DNA from: Terriglobia bacterium
GTDB taxonomy: Bacteria; Acidobacteriota; Terriglobia; Terriglobales; Acidobacteriaceae
Reading direction: 5' to 3'
NCBI GenBank assembly: GCA_020073015.1
Contig: JAIQFZ010000006.1
Coordinates: forward strand, 148,246 to 212,245
DNA length: 64,000 bases
Shown: piece by piece, positions 9,796 to 17,600 of the stretch
Layout: each line of letters starts with the position of its first letter
Numbering within the stretch: the first letter of the stretch is position 1
Translations under genes and position numbers: made by a program
The notes under the pieces: generated by a model
Database searches by the model: none
What the model was told of the DNA's origin: nothing
What the model saw: only the letters and a program-made list of their open reading frames with translations

Positions 9796-10725
9796 TCACG
9801 CGAGCGACTCGTACAACCCATCGATGAGATCCATCCCCCGCTGTAGAAGCTCATCATCCGGCAGGTCCTGCTTGGCCCAGCCATTCAACACTTTGTCCAG
9901 GCCCTGTCCTTCCACTCGGCTGAATTTCTCATCACCGAGGTCGGCATCATGAATGACCTCTGCAATACGCTTCACCCGGCTGTCCCGGATCGAGAATTGC
10001 TTGCGTAACGTCTCGAATGTGCAGTCTTCTCCCCGGTGACCGAAACCTTGCGGGCAAAACATGTCGAACGGTATAGCGTCGGGACGGGTCCCCGGTTCGT
10101 CGTGGAAAACGAAGCGGGCCTTCGGGTCAATGAATCGCCGGATCAGCCACGCCGAGGACACGCGGTCAATGCCGGGCCGCGGCCGCGTCATCCACAAACG
10201 GTTCAGATATGCTCCTGCCTTCCGTTTATCGTTGCGTCCTGCCTTCGCCGTTTCAGATTCATCGGCTTGGGCCAGCAAGGTCTCGAGCTTGCTGCGCAGC
10301 GGGTTTCCGAAGAAGTCGATATCCTGTAGCTCCAGAAACCGGCGGCGAATTCGATTCAGGTGTCCCCGGGATCTTCGGGCGGGCGAGAGTGCAGTAACTT
10401 TTTTCGCTTCGTGCAACAGCTTCTGGTAGTCGCGCGAGCGAGCTTCTACGAACAGCTGCTTTAACCGGGCGTCCGACAAATCGTCGAAGCCCTGTACCTG
10501 GACGACCGATGCCTGCCCTTTGTAGGTGCGAATCGCTGTAGCCAGCCACTCCATGCGCTCCTGGTTCGGTGCCGAGTTGGGCAGAACGTAACCCGAACTG
10601 CGCAGAGCCAGCATCCCGTATCGTTGCAGCTTCCGCCATACTTCCACTCTCTGGCTGGCACTCTTGGCAGGAAGGCTGAAAACCAGCAATAGCCATGGCG
10701 TCGAAGGTTTGCTAGGTACAGACAT
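9796..10725 (-). CDS. chrB: Chromate resistance protein ChrB
   Basis: Two-domain ChrB, the chromate-responsive regulator or sensor usually found before chrA. The N-terminal part (PWLLLVFSLPAKSASQRVEVWRKL written here only as its first residues PWLLLVFSLPAKSASQ) is the ChrB_N domain, followed by a basic helical linker. The C-terminal part from about residue 175 is ChrB_C (IDRVSSAWLIRRFIDP, FCPQGFGHRGEDCTFE, IHDADLGDEKF). ATG 10725 is used because homology begins immediately after it; the frame is open further upstream (to 10782), but that stretch is Arg/Leu/Tyr-rich and overlaps a likely operator. First gene of a five-gene operon that ends with chrA. Confidence 0.92.
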   Translation of the reverse strand: MSVPSKPSTPWLLLVFSLPAKSASQRVEVWRKLQRYGMLALRSSGYVLPNSAPNQERMEWLATAIRTYKGQASVVQVQGFDDLSDARLKQLFVEARSRDYQKLLHEAKKVTALSPARRSRGHLNRIRRRFLELQDIDFFGNPLRSKLETLLAQADESETAKAGRNDKRKAGAYLNRLWMTRPRPGIDRVSSAWLIRRFIDPKARFVFHDEPGTRPDAIPFDMFCPQGFGHRGEDCTFETLRKQFSIRDSRVKRIAEVIHDADLGDEKFSRVEGQGLDKVLNGWAKQDLPDDELLQRGMDLIDGLYESLA

Positions 10726-10761
10726 TGCATGAATGATATACATATAACACAGCATATGCAA
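10725..10761. promoter_or_regulatory. Inverted repeat at the start of the chr operon
   Basis: TTGCAT at 10725-10730 and ATGCAA at 10756-10761 are inverted around an AT-rich centre (GATATACATATAACAC) that overlaps the chrB start codon region. AT-richness here contrasts with the GC-rich surroundings. Its position suits an operator or -10 region for the chrB promoter, but no binding data exist and the spacing is long. Confidence 0.4.
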
Positions 10762-10938
10762 GCGCAAGATTCGTATACGCAAGGTCGATGAACCCGCTGC
10801 TGTGGAGGATCTCTTCTGTCAGGAAGGGAAAGTCAGGTTATTGTCTGGCACGGGCAATTTGGATGAGCTTGGGCAGCGTCGTTTTCTTCGTGGACAGATA
10901 GATCCATCTTCGTCTATGAAATCGGTCATGGGCGCAAT

Positions 10939-11178
10939 TTAGGATTTACCGGCATTCCGCGGCCGCTCCCGCGCGGGCGAAAAACGGTAGCAGTAAACCG
11001 TGCCGAAAATCAGCAACAGCCCGCCCCACCAGATGCTGGCGTGATGATTCAGAGCCAACACCGGGTTATCCGCATGAGAGGCAATCTCCCACATCCCCGC
11101 TCCCGTGATCAAAACGCCGTTCACCAACATCGACACACCGATGAAAAACCATATGGACAAGGAACCGCCAGCTTTCAT
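10939..11178 (-). CDS. Small two-helix membrane protein next to a sodium symporter
   Basis: A 79-residue protein with two hydrophobic segments (IWFFIGVSMLVNGVLITG and ASIWWGGLLLIFGTVYCY) and a basic C-terminal tail. The ATG has a clear GGAGG at the right distance. It starts 9 bases after the stop of the sodium:solute symporter gene on the same strand, so it is translated from the same mRNA. Small partner subunits beside SSS transporters are known, but this sequence is not one I can name. A role as an accessory subunit is inference from position. Confidence 0.75.
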   Translation of the reverse strand: MKAGGSLSIWFFIGVSMLVNGVLITGAGMWEIASHADNPVLALNHHASIWWGGLLLIFGTVYCYRFSPARERPRNAGKS

Positions 11179-11187
11179 TGTTCCTCC

Positions 11188-12963
11188 CTACCAGAAAATG
11201 ATTTGCAGGATCACAAACACAGCGCCCACCACTACCGCCCAGAAAACCGGCCGATGGAAAACCGAAACGTGTTCTTCGTGCGGAACGTCCGTCAGCCCAT
11301 AGACTAGACCTCTCAATTCGGCATCTGGTCTGGGCTTTGTGACCAGGCTGACCACGACCGTAACCACCACGCAGATCAGGCAGCACCACAGCGCCCGGAA
11401 CATGTTCTGAGCTTGCTCCTGTGCCCGGGACGACAGCGCCACGTATTTCACCGCCTCGGGATTGACCTTCACCCAGGCCCACATGCCGACCGAAGATAGG
11501 GTCCCGGCAAATAGTCCCCAGAAACCGCCCGCCGGGGTCGCCCGTTTCCACAGCATCCCCAACAGGACCGTGCCAAACAGAGGAGCGATGAAGAAGCTGA
11601 AGAGTGCCTGCACGTAATCCATGATGCTCTGAGATTGCATCACCAGATATGCCGTGCCGATACTCACGCCCACGCCCAGCAGAGTGCACCAGCGGCCCAT
11701 CTTCACTTTCGCGTCGTCCGACGCCCGCTTGTTGATCAGGGCGCCGTAGATGTCATAGGTCCAAACGGTGGCAAAGGCGCTGACGTTGCCCGCCATCCCG
11801 GACATAAATCCAGCAATCAGCGCGGTAATGCCGAGGCCCAGCAGGCCGGGTCCGCAGTAGCGCGCCAGCATGAGCGGCAGAACTTCGTCGTAGCCGTGCA
11901 GGCCCTGCGCTCGTCCCGCGTCGGACCACGCGAGATCGCCGGGCACGAGCCGCAGCAGATTGCCCGTATGCGGATCGCGCAGCAGCGCCAACCCCAGCAG
12001 GCCGGGAAGGATGACGATGAATGGAACCATCATCTTGAAAGCCGCCCCAATAATGGGTGCAAGCTTGGCCGAGCGCAGGTCTTTCGCAGCCAAGACGCGC
12101 TGAATGACCAGAAAGTCGGTGGTCCAGTAGCCCATAGAAAGTACTACGCCGAGTCCAAAAACGATGCCGACCCAGTTGATTCCCATCGGATTGTTCCCAA
12201 AGTCGCCCAGGGTCGACCACAGATGGGTATACGAGCTCGGGTTTGCCACGTGCTGCTCGGTGAGATTCTGCAGAATCCGCGCCTTCAATCCGCTCCAGCC
12301 GCCGGTTTCCACCAGCCCCAGAATCGGGATCAGCAACGCGCCCGCCCAGATCAGAAAGAACTGCAGGACTTCATTGAAGATCGCCGACCGCAGGCCGCCA
12401 AGGGCTACATAGACGGCAACCGTGATCGACGAAACCCAGATGCTGACGTGAATGTCCCATCCCAGGACGACCCGCATCACCACCGCCATGGCGTACATGT
12501 TGATGCCGCTCATCAACACGGTCATGAAGGCGAACGAAATCGATGCCAGTGTCCGGCTGCTCTCCCCAAAACGCAGCTTGAGATATCCGGGAACCGAGTG
12601 CGTTCTGCAGATGTGGTAGAACGGCATCATCACCAGCGCCAGGAACAGCATGGCCGGGATGGCGCCGATCCAATACCAGTGCGCGGCCAGGATGCCGTAC
12701 TTATACGCGTTCCCGGCCCAGCCCATGAGTTCCAGCGATCCCAGGTTCGCCGACAAGAACGCCAGGCCCGCCACCCATGCGGTCATCTCGCGTCCGGCCA
12801 TGAAGAAGTCCTCGCCCGTGTTGGCGCGCTCCTTCAAGTACAGCCCAATCGCCAGGACCAGCGCGAAATAGAAAACGATGATGACAAGGTCCACCGGTGA
12901 CAAGTGGACCAGCGTGGATACCGCCAGCAATGCAGGAGCAAGGATCGCAAGACTATGGATCAT
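11188..12963 (-). CDS. Sodium:solute symporter (SSS family)
   Basis: Inner-membrane sodium-coupled transporter of the SSS (SLC5-like) family, 591 residues with about 13-14 membrane segments. The N-terminal helix and loop VDLVIIVFYFALVLAIGLYL and GEDFFMAGREMTAWV match the family, as does GSLELMGWAGNAYKYGI. The signature region appears around LGITALIAGFMSGMAGNVSA. The closest look is to sugar-type (SglT) symporters, but the substrate cannot be read from sequence. It forms a two-gene unit with the small membrane protein downstream. The C-terminal 60 residues carry an extra pair of helices after a cytoplasmic loop. Confidence 0.93.
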   Translation of the reverse strand: MIHSLAILAPALLAVSTLVHLSPVDLVIIVFYFALVLAIGLYLKERANTGEDFFMAGREMTAWVAGLAFLSANLGSLELMGWAGNAYKYGILAAHWYWIGAIPAMLFLALVMMPFYHICRTHSVPGYLKLRFGESSRTLASISFAFMTVLMSGINMYAMAVVMRVVLGWDIHVSIWVSSITVAVYVALGGLRSAIFNEVLQFFLIWAGALLIPILGLVETGGWSGLKARILQNLTEQHVANPSSYTHLWSTLGDFGNNPMGINWVGIVFGLGVVLSMGYWTTDFLVIQRVLAAKDLRSAKLAPIIGAAFKMMVPFIVILPGLLGLALLRDPHTGNLLRLVPGDLAWSDAGRAQGLHGYDEVLPLMLARYCGPGLLGLGITALIAGFMSGMAGNVSAFATVWTYDIYGALINKRASDDAKVKMGRWCTLLGVGVSIGTAYLVMQSQSIMDYVQALFSFFIAPLFGTVLLGMLWKRATPAGGFWGLFAGTLSSVGMWAWVKVNPEAVKYVALSSRAQEQAQNMFRALWCCLICVVVTVVVSLVTKPRPDAELRGLVYGLTDVPHEEHVSVFHRPVFWAVVVGAVFVILQIIFW

Positions 12964-12999
12964 TGAGTTTTTCTCTGGCCTTAGTAGGCGTCCGCGGTG

Positions 13000-13566
13000 T
13001 CAAAGCTCCTGGCTACCAACTGCCCGAAACGTCATCTCGATGGCTTTGCTCCGCGTCTTCCGCTTCCACCGGAAGAAAAGATCCGCGTAAGTCTGCGTGA
13101 TGTAGTCCGCGGACTGAATTTGCAGCGCTCGCGCCGTGCGGTCAATCCAGCGCGGAGTTCCCTCGATTTCGCCGAAGATGCCGATGGGTGTTTGGTCGAG
13201 CACCACGTGCCCGGCGCCGTCGCTCCACTCCGCGCGGTACTTTTCGTAGCGGAACGTCGCCGCATATCCGAGCGTGCGGAGAATGGCGTCCATCTGCTCG
13301 CCGTTTTGCACTCGTGTCTCGAGTTCCACGCGCATCTTGTGGCGTCCGGCCTTGCCTTTGGATTTGTGCGTCAGCACCCACTGATCCCCGTACTTGCGCA
13401 GCCGCAGGAGCTGCCCCCGCCGGCGCAACTTCTGGCCCGGCAGATCATAGAGAGCATTCATCTCGTGAGTCGATGGCGTGACCTGCTTGAATCCAGCGCG
13501 TCTAAGCGCCCGAGTGAGCGCCCGCAGATCCGCGATGCGGAATTTGATCTCGACTTCCTTGCCCAT
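13000..13566 (-). CDS. CYTH-domain protein (class IV adenylate cyclase / triphosphatase-like)
   Basis: CYTH proteins form a tunnel-shaped barrel that binds triphosphate substrates and divalent metal. The defining ExExK motif is present at the N-terminus (KEVEIKFRIADL), with later basic and acidic strand residues LRRRGQLLRLRKYG, HKMRVELET and GEIEGTPRWID. At 188 residues it matches CyaB-like proteins, which may be adenylate cyclases or thiamine/inorganic triphosphatases; I cannot separate these here. It starts with an ATG with no obvious ribosome site. It is followed by a symporter gene 36 bases away on the same strand. Confidence 0.85.
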   Translation of the reverse strand: MGKEVEIKFRIADLRALTRALRRAGFKQVTPSTHEMNALYDLPGQKLRRRGQLLRLRKYGDQWVLTHKSKGKAGRHKMRVELETRVQNGEQMDAILRTLGYAATFRYEKYRAEWSDGAGHVVLDQTPIGIFGEIEGTPRWIDRTARALQIQSADYITQTYADLFFRWKRKTRSKAIEMTFRAVGSQEL

Positions 13567-13595
13567 TTTGAAATCTTAATCGCCGAAGACAGAAA

Positions 13596-13752
13596 AAGCT
13601 TGAACCGCAGAGTACGCAGAGCGCGCCGAGGAAGCAAGAAATGAAGTTTCAGAGTGAAGAAGGAATTTGCTGCTGGTACCTGAAGCCGGTTGCCCGGAGA
13701 ATAGGAAACCAGCCTTTCTCGGCGAACTCGGCGTACTCTGCGGTTAAAGCTT
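13596..13752. repeat. Inverted pair of 'CGCAGAGTACGC' repeats (family A)
   Basis: AAGCTTGAACCGCAGAGTACGC-type arm at 13596-13617 is matched by its inverse at 13731-13752 with a single mismatch over 22 bases, separated by 113 bases. Similar CTCTGCG...GGTTAA words occur near 14684, 15821, 16941 and 60504. The right arm contains the stop codon of the xdhC-like gene. The stretch 13567-13743 has no other gene. Confidence 0.75.
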
Positions 13753-14583
13753 TTCTTTGGGCTCGACGGGAGACTCTCGCCGCTGGAACCAGCTCATGTG
13801 TGGCAGTTCGCGCTCGACGTTCCGGCGTTTCGCAATTAGTTCCGCCGTGATCGATATAGCGATTTCTTCAGGGGTAATCGCGCCAATGTCGAGTCCCACA
13901 GGCGCGTGCACGCGGTCAAACAGAGGCGCGGCCAATCCTTCTTTCTGCAGTTCTTTGAATATGGCAATCGTCTTCCGTTTCGATCCGATCATCCCCACGT
14001 ACCGCGCCGGGGTCTGCACGGCCCAGCGCAGCACCCGCATGTCGTCGTGGTGTCCGCGCGTGACGATCACAATATAGGAGGATTCACTCACCGATAGCCC
14101 CGCCATCGCCTGGTCGAAATCTTCCGCGATCACCTGCTGCGCGTCAGGAAAGCGCTCGCGGCTGGCATACGCCTCGCGATCATCGACTACCGTGATGTCG
14201 AATCCGGCAATGTGCGCAATCTTGTAAAGGCTCGCTGCAACGTGACCTGCACCGAAAATATAAAGCTCTGCTGGAGGGAGGACCGGCTCCACAAAGATCT
14301 CCAGCGTCCCCCCGCAAACCAGGCCCGTATCGTACTTCGGATCGTTGTTCAGATCGAAGGTGAGCGTCCGCGGCCGCTCCGATTCCATCACCTCGCGCGC
14401 CGCCTGCCACACCTCGGCCTCGACGCATCCGCCGCCAATCGTTCCCACAATCGAGCCGTCGTCGCGCACCAGCATCTTGGCCGTCTTGAACGAAGGAATC
14501 GACCCGCGCACGTTGACGATGGTGGCCACCGCGCCCCGGCGCCCATCTTTACGCAAGCGGACGATCTCCTCGTAGATATCCAT
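13744..14583 (-). CDS. XdhC/CoxI-family molybdenum enzyme maturation protein
   Basis: XdhC-type proteins bind molybdenum cofactor and help insert and sulfurate it in xanthine dehydrogenase-like enzymes. The N-terminal XdhC_CoxI region shows GAVATIVNVRGSIPS and GTIGGGCVEAEVW. The C-terminal Rossmann part has IFGAGHVAASLYKIA, VVDDREAYASRERFP and VGMIGSKRKTIAIF. At 279 residues it is of ordinary length. No molybdenum hydroxylase gene is in the window, so it acts on an enzyme encoded elsewhere. The last codons and the stop lie inside a dispersed inverted repeat, meaning the C-terminal end (KEKL) was probably shaped by that repeat. Confidence 0.9.
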   Translation of the reverse strand: MDIYEEIVRLRKDGRRGAVATIVNVRGSIPSFKTAKMLVRDDGSIVGTIGGGCVEAEVWQAAREVMESERPRTLTFDLNNDPKYDTGLVCGGTLEIFVEPVLPPAELYIFGAGHVAASLYKIAHIAGFDITVVDDREAYASRERFPDAQQVIAEDFDQAMAGLSVSESSYIVIVTRGHHDDMRVLRWAVQTPARYVGMIGSKRKTIAIFKELQKEGLAAPLFDRVHAPVGLDIGAITPEEIAISITAELIAKRRNVERELPHMSWFQRRESPVEPKEKL

Positions 14584-14683
14584 GCAGGTGATTATGGTGT
14601 GGTGAACGGTGGGAGGTCAAACGGAGACTCCGCAGCTCCTTGATCTGCTTCGTGCGCCTTGGTGCCCCTTCGTAGTTCAAGGT

Positions 14684-14720
14684 CTTCCTCTGTGTCCTCT
14701 GTGCTCCTCTGTGGTTAAGA
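14684..14720 (+). repeat. Family A repeat (CCTCTGTG...GTGGTTAA)
   Basis: Three near-tandem copies of the word CCTCTGTG are followed by GTGGTTAAGA. Upstream, 14649-14680 has a related but more diverged word series (TTCGTGCGCCTTGGTGCC). It lies in the 213-base gap between xdhC and the dehydrogenase gene, which otherwise shows only a GAGGAG ribosome site before 14797. Confidence 0.6.
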
Positions 14721-14796
14721 TTGTTCTTAAGATTGTCCTATGTCATTGTGCTAGCTTGTAGGGTTCAATCCCGGCCGTTGAAGTCAGAGGAGCGCC

Positions 14797-15819
14797 ATGA
14801 AAGCCGTCCGTATCCATCAGTTCGGTGGTCCGGAAGTTCTGAACTACGAAGATGTTCCCGATCCCACGCCGCGCAAAGATCAGGTCCTCATCCGCGTCCG
14901 CGCCTGTGCTCTCAACCACCTCGACGTCTGGGTGCGCAAAGGATTGCCCGGCGTCAATCTGCCGCACATCCTGGGCAGCGATACGGCCGGCGAAATTGTC
15001 GAAGTCGGCGAATACATCTCCGACCTCAAGCCCGGACAGCGCGTGCTGCTGGCCCCGATGTCGTTCTGCAATCGTTGCGTGAAGTGTGTTGCCGGACTGC
15101 AAAACCAGTGCCGCCAGTTCACCGTGCTCGGCAACACCGTGGAAGGCGGCAACTGCGAGCTGATCGCCGTGCCTGCGGTCAACGTTATTCCAATTCCGGA
15201 TGCGCTCGACTTCAACGAGGCCGCCAGCGTGCCGCTGGTTTTCCTCACCGCCTGGCACATGCTCATCGGACGCGCTGCCATCCGCCCGGGCCAGACCGTG
15301 CTTGTGCTCGGCGCCAACTCCGGCGTCGGCACCGCGGCCATCCAGATCGCCAAGCTCTTCCACGCGCGCGTCATCGCCACCGCCGGTGACGAGCGCAAGA
15401 TGGAACGCGCCCGCGAACTTGGCGCCGACTTCGTCATCAACCACTACCAGCAGAAGATCGCGCAGGAAGTCCGCAAGATCACCAACTTCGAAGGCGCTGA
15501 TATTGTCGTCGAGCACGTCGGCGTCGCGACTTGGGAAGAAAGCGTGAAATCGCTCAAAGCCGGAGGTGCGCTCGTGACTTGCGGCGCCACCACGGGACCG
15601 CAAGTCGCTCTCGATCTGCGCTTCCTTTTTTCGCGGCAGCTTGCGCTACTGGGCTCCTACATGGGCACGATGAGCGAACTCCACGAAGTCCTCGGGCACG
15701 TCTTCGCCGGACGCCTCAAGCCCGTGATCGATCATATTTTCCCCCTGGAAGAAATCCGCGCCGCGCACGAATACATGGAGCGCAGCCAGATGTTCGGCAA
15801 GATCGTGCTGAACCCCTAG
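14797..15819 (+). CDS. Medium-chain alcohol dehydrogenase / quinone oxidoreductase family protein
   Basis: NAD(P)H-dependent oxidoreductase of the medium-chain superfamily. It has the GroES-like N-terminal domain (KAVRIHQFGGPEVLNYEDV, ALNHLDVWVRKG, HILGSDTAGEIVEVG) and a Rossmann domain with VLVLGANSGVGTAAIQIAK near residue 170. A structural-zinc-type cluster of cysteines is visible (FCNRCVKCVAGLQNQC, about residues 88-103), which plain quinone reductases lack, so the zinc-containing alcohol dehydrogenase branch is more likely. The start has a GAGGAG site at a good distance. It stands alone between repeats. The substrate is unknown. Confidence 0.88.
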   Translation: MKAVRIHQFGGPEVLNYEDVPDPTPRKDQVLIRVRACALNHLDVWVRKGLPGVNLPHILGSDTAGEIVEVGEYISDLKPGQRVLLAPMSFCNRCVKCVAGLQNQCRQFTVLGNTVEGGNCELIAVPAVNVIPIPDALDFNEAASVPLVFLTAWHMLIGRAAIRPGQTVLVLGANSGVGTAAIQIAKLFHARVIATAGDERKMERARELGADFVINHYQQKIAQEVRKITNFEGADIVVEHVGVATWEESVKSLKAGGALVTCGATTGPQVALDLRFLFSRQLALLGSYMGTMSELHEVLGHVFAGRLKPVIDHIFPLEEIRAAHEYMERSQMFGKIVLNP

Positions 15820-15820
15820 G

Positions 15821-15854
15821 CTTAACGGCAGAGCTGGCGGAGTTCGCAGAGAAG
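15821..15854. repeat. Family A repeat
   Basis: CTTAACGGCAGAGCTGGCGG followed by AGTTCGCAGAG is the reverse-strand form of the CTCTGCG...GTTAA word set seen at 13731 and 16941. It starts directly after the dehydrogenase stop codon. Confidence 0.6.
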
Positions 15855-15922
15855 AACTACATTGGCTGACCGACTGTCCTGCGGCGCGCGCCGAGAAGAT
15901 GAGGCCACGGCCCCCGTGGTTC

Positions 15923-15951
15923 CCACCCTTCGCAAAAGGCGCGGAGGGTGG
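15923..15951. terminator. Strong hairpin between convergent genes
   Basis: CCACCCTTCGC, a 5-base AAAAG loop and GCGCGGAGGGTGG pair almost completely, giving a GC-rich stem in the gap between the plus-strand dehydrogenase and the minus-strand gene ending at 15965. There is no T-run, so Rho-independent action is uncertain. Its position between convergent genes suits a two-way terminator or mRNA 3' end protector. Confidence 0.5.
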
Positions 15952-15964
15952 AGCAGCCTCGGGT

Positions 15965-16750
15965 TTACTGTTTGATGGAGAAGGTCACATTCACGTGGGT
16001 GCCGTCATCTTCGGTTCCCAGGCTTACCATGACGGCGCGTTTGTTGGCTTTGTCTTCGCCGGAGACCATGCCTCCGACTTTTCCATCGGAGTTGCTGGTC
16101 ATGTTGGACACGGCAAAGCCCGCCGATTTCAGAGAGTCACCATAGAATGATATGACCTTGTTGGCCGGGTCCTTGGTGACAAACGTGTAGGAACCCGTCT
16201 GCTCACTGCCGCTGCTGGCGGAGAATGTGCCTTGCGGAGAAGATCCCGGATACACTGGCACCCAATCGGGCGTTTTGTCCGAACTGTTGCCGATCTTCAT
16301 GGTGCCTTCGGGGCCTTTCATCTCCATGCTGGCGTTTGCCCCCTCACCCGTCATGGTCATTGAGGTCGTTTTGCCGTTCTCGTCGGTAATGACCATGGCC
16401 TTCTTCTGCGGGTCGAACTTCATGGTTACGACCTTGCCGGTTTTCTTGTCGCGGACGGTGATGGTTCCGGCATTGTCGTCGCTCGAAACGATCTCCGTGT
16501 CAGGACTCATGGCAACGGCCATCTTCGCGGTGGCGAGACCGGGGTTCTTCTTCATTAAGTCCGAATCGAAGCCGGCCTGCTTCGCCTTGTGCATGGCGTA
16601 GAAGCCGAGTACGGCGCAACTGGCAAAAGAAATCAGGATGAGCCCCACAACGATGCCGACAATCCACAGAATTATTTTGGCTCCTGAACTCTTCTGGGGC
16701 GCGGGCGGGGCGCCGCCGGGTGTTTGCGGACTGGACGGGGTACTGGACAT
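15965..16750 (-). CDS. Membrane-anchored protein of unknown function with Pro-rich N-terminus
   Basis: I do not recognise this family. ATG 16750 has a GGAG at a good distance; an ATG at 16774 lacks one. The protein (261 residues) starts with a Pro/Ser-rich cytoplasmic tail (SSTPSSPQTPGGAPPAP), then one membrane helix (IILWIVGIVVGLILISFASC) and an outer domain. That domain has a beta-rich Thr/Lys/Met section (GTITVRDKKTGKVVTMKF) and an end section (VISFYGDSLKSAGFAVSN) resembling proteins whose soluble part measures or binds something at the cell surface. It is flanked by repeats and has no operon partner. Confidence 0.8.
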   Translation of the reverse strand: MSSTPSSPQTPGGAPPAPQKSSGAKIILWIVGIVVGLILISFASCAVLGFYAMHKAKQAGFDSDLMKKNPGLATAKMAVAMSPDTEIVSSDDNAGTITVRDKKTGKVVTMKFDPQKKAMVITDENGKTTSMTMTGEGANASMEMKGPEGTMKIGNSSDKTPDWVPVYPGSSPQGTFSASSGSEQTGSYTFVTKDPANKVISFYGDSLKSAGFAVSNMTSNSDGKVGGMVSGEDKANKRAVMVSLGTEDDGTHVNVTFSIKQ

Positions 16751-16940
16751 GGGAGTCTCCTCTCCTTGGAACATGGCTTGAAAGCTGCGACGGACGGAAG
16801 AAGCCGCGCGTCTGAAGAACGCGCTATTATACGCGCGAAGGGACCAGTAAACGAGACCACCTCATCGACAACTGATGTAAGCAGGTGATTTCACTTTCGA
16901 GCCGGGCAATGAGTGAAATCGCACTCTCGTGAGGGAAGCC

Positions 16941-16977
16941 TTTCCTCTGCGCACTCGGCGGCCCTCTGCGGTTAAAA
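16941..16977 (+). repeat. Family A repeat directly upstream of nuoB
   Basis: CCTCTGCGCACTCGGCGG then CCCTCTGCGGTTAAAA matches the right arm at 13731. It ends only 9 bases before the nuoB ATG, so any ribosome-binding and leader sequence of nuoB is made of repeat DNA. Confidence 0.65.
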
Positions 16978-16985
16978 TAGAACCC

Positions 16986-17552
16986 ATGGCGCAAGACCTC
17001 AGCTTTGGCCCCTACGTTGACATTGAAGACGGCAAGAGAGTCGTCAAGGAACTGACCTTCGGCAACGCTGCCCCGGAAGGCATTGTGCTGACCACGCTCG
17101 ACTCGGCCGTCAACTGGATGCGCAAGAATTCCATCTGGCCCATGACGTTCGGCCTGGCCTGCTGTGCCATCGAAATGATGTCCATGGGCGCGTCGCGTTT
17201 CGATATTGCCCGTTTCGGCGCCGAAGTGTTCCGCCCATCGCCGCGCCAGTCGGACCTGATGATTATCGCCGGCCGTGTCTCGAACAAAATGGCGCCAGTC
17301 ATTCGCCAGCTCTGGGAGCAGATGCCGGAACCGAAGTGGGTAATCTCGATGGGAGCCTGCGCAACTTCGGGTGGCGTGTTCAACAACTACGCGCTCGTGC
17401 AGAGCGTTAATCAGGTGATCCCGGTCGACGTCTACGTTCCCGGTTGCCCGCCGCGTCCCGAGCAACTGATCTACGCCATCACGTTGCTGCAGGAGAAGAT
17501 CCAAAAGGAACGCGGCACGCTGAAGAGAGCGTTGAACCTGGTAAGCGAATAG
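16986..17552 (+). CDS. nuoB: NADH-quinone oxidoreductase subunit B (stand-alone)
   Basis: NuoB carries iron-sulfur cluster N2, the last one before quinone in respiratory complex I. The ligand pattern is intact: LACCAIEMM, then [10 protein letters not shown] and [12 protein letters not shown]. 188 residues is within the normal range of 160-220. The open frame extends to 16929 but ATG 16986 matches the usual NuoB start. Neighbours are unrelated genes: no nuoA, nuoC, nuoD or other complex I genes are in the window. In most bacteria nuoB is inside the nuo operon, so this copy is either a second one or a relocated one. Confidence 0.93.
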   Translation: MAQDLSFGPYVDIEDGKRVVKELTFGNAAPEGIVLTTLDSAVNWMRKNSIWPMTFGLACCAIEMMSMGASRFDIARFGAEVFRPSPRQSDLMIIAGRVSNKMAPVIRQLWEQMPEPKWVISMGACATSGGVFNNYALVQSVNQVIPVDVYVPGCPPRPEQLIYAITLLQEKIQKERGTLKRALNLVSE

Positions 17553-17564
17553 CGAAACGAAGCT

Positions 17565-17597
17565 TCCCAGAGCCTAGCGCCTAAAGCCCAGAGCCTA
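17565..17597. repeat. Family B repeat (CCCAGAGCC / CTAAAGCCC words)
   Basis: TCCCAGAGCCTAGCGCCTAA followed by AGCCCAGAGCCTA uses the same words as the long array at 59771-59857. It fills the gap between convergent nuoB and the SEL1-repeat gene. Confidence 0.6.
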
Positions 17598-17600
17598 TTC

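Noticed and set aside
14758..14775. tRNA T-arm-like GGGTTCAATCCC
   Set aside because: No acceptor, D or anticodon arm can be drawn around it.
16827..17504. Antisense frame over nuoB
   Set aside because: It is a mirror of the nuoB coding sequence, without its own motifs or ribosome site.
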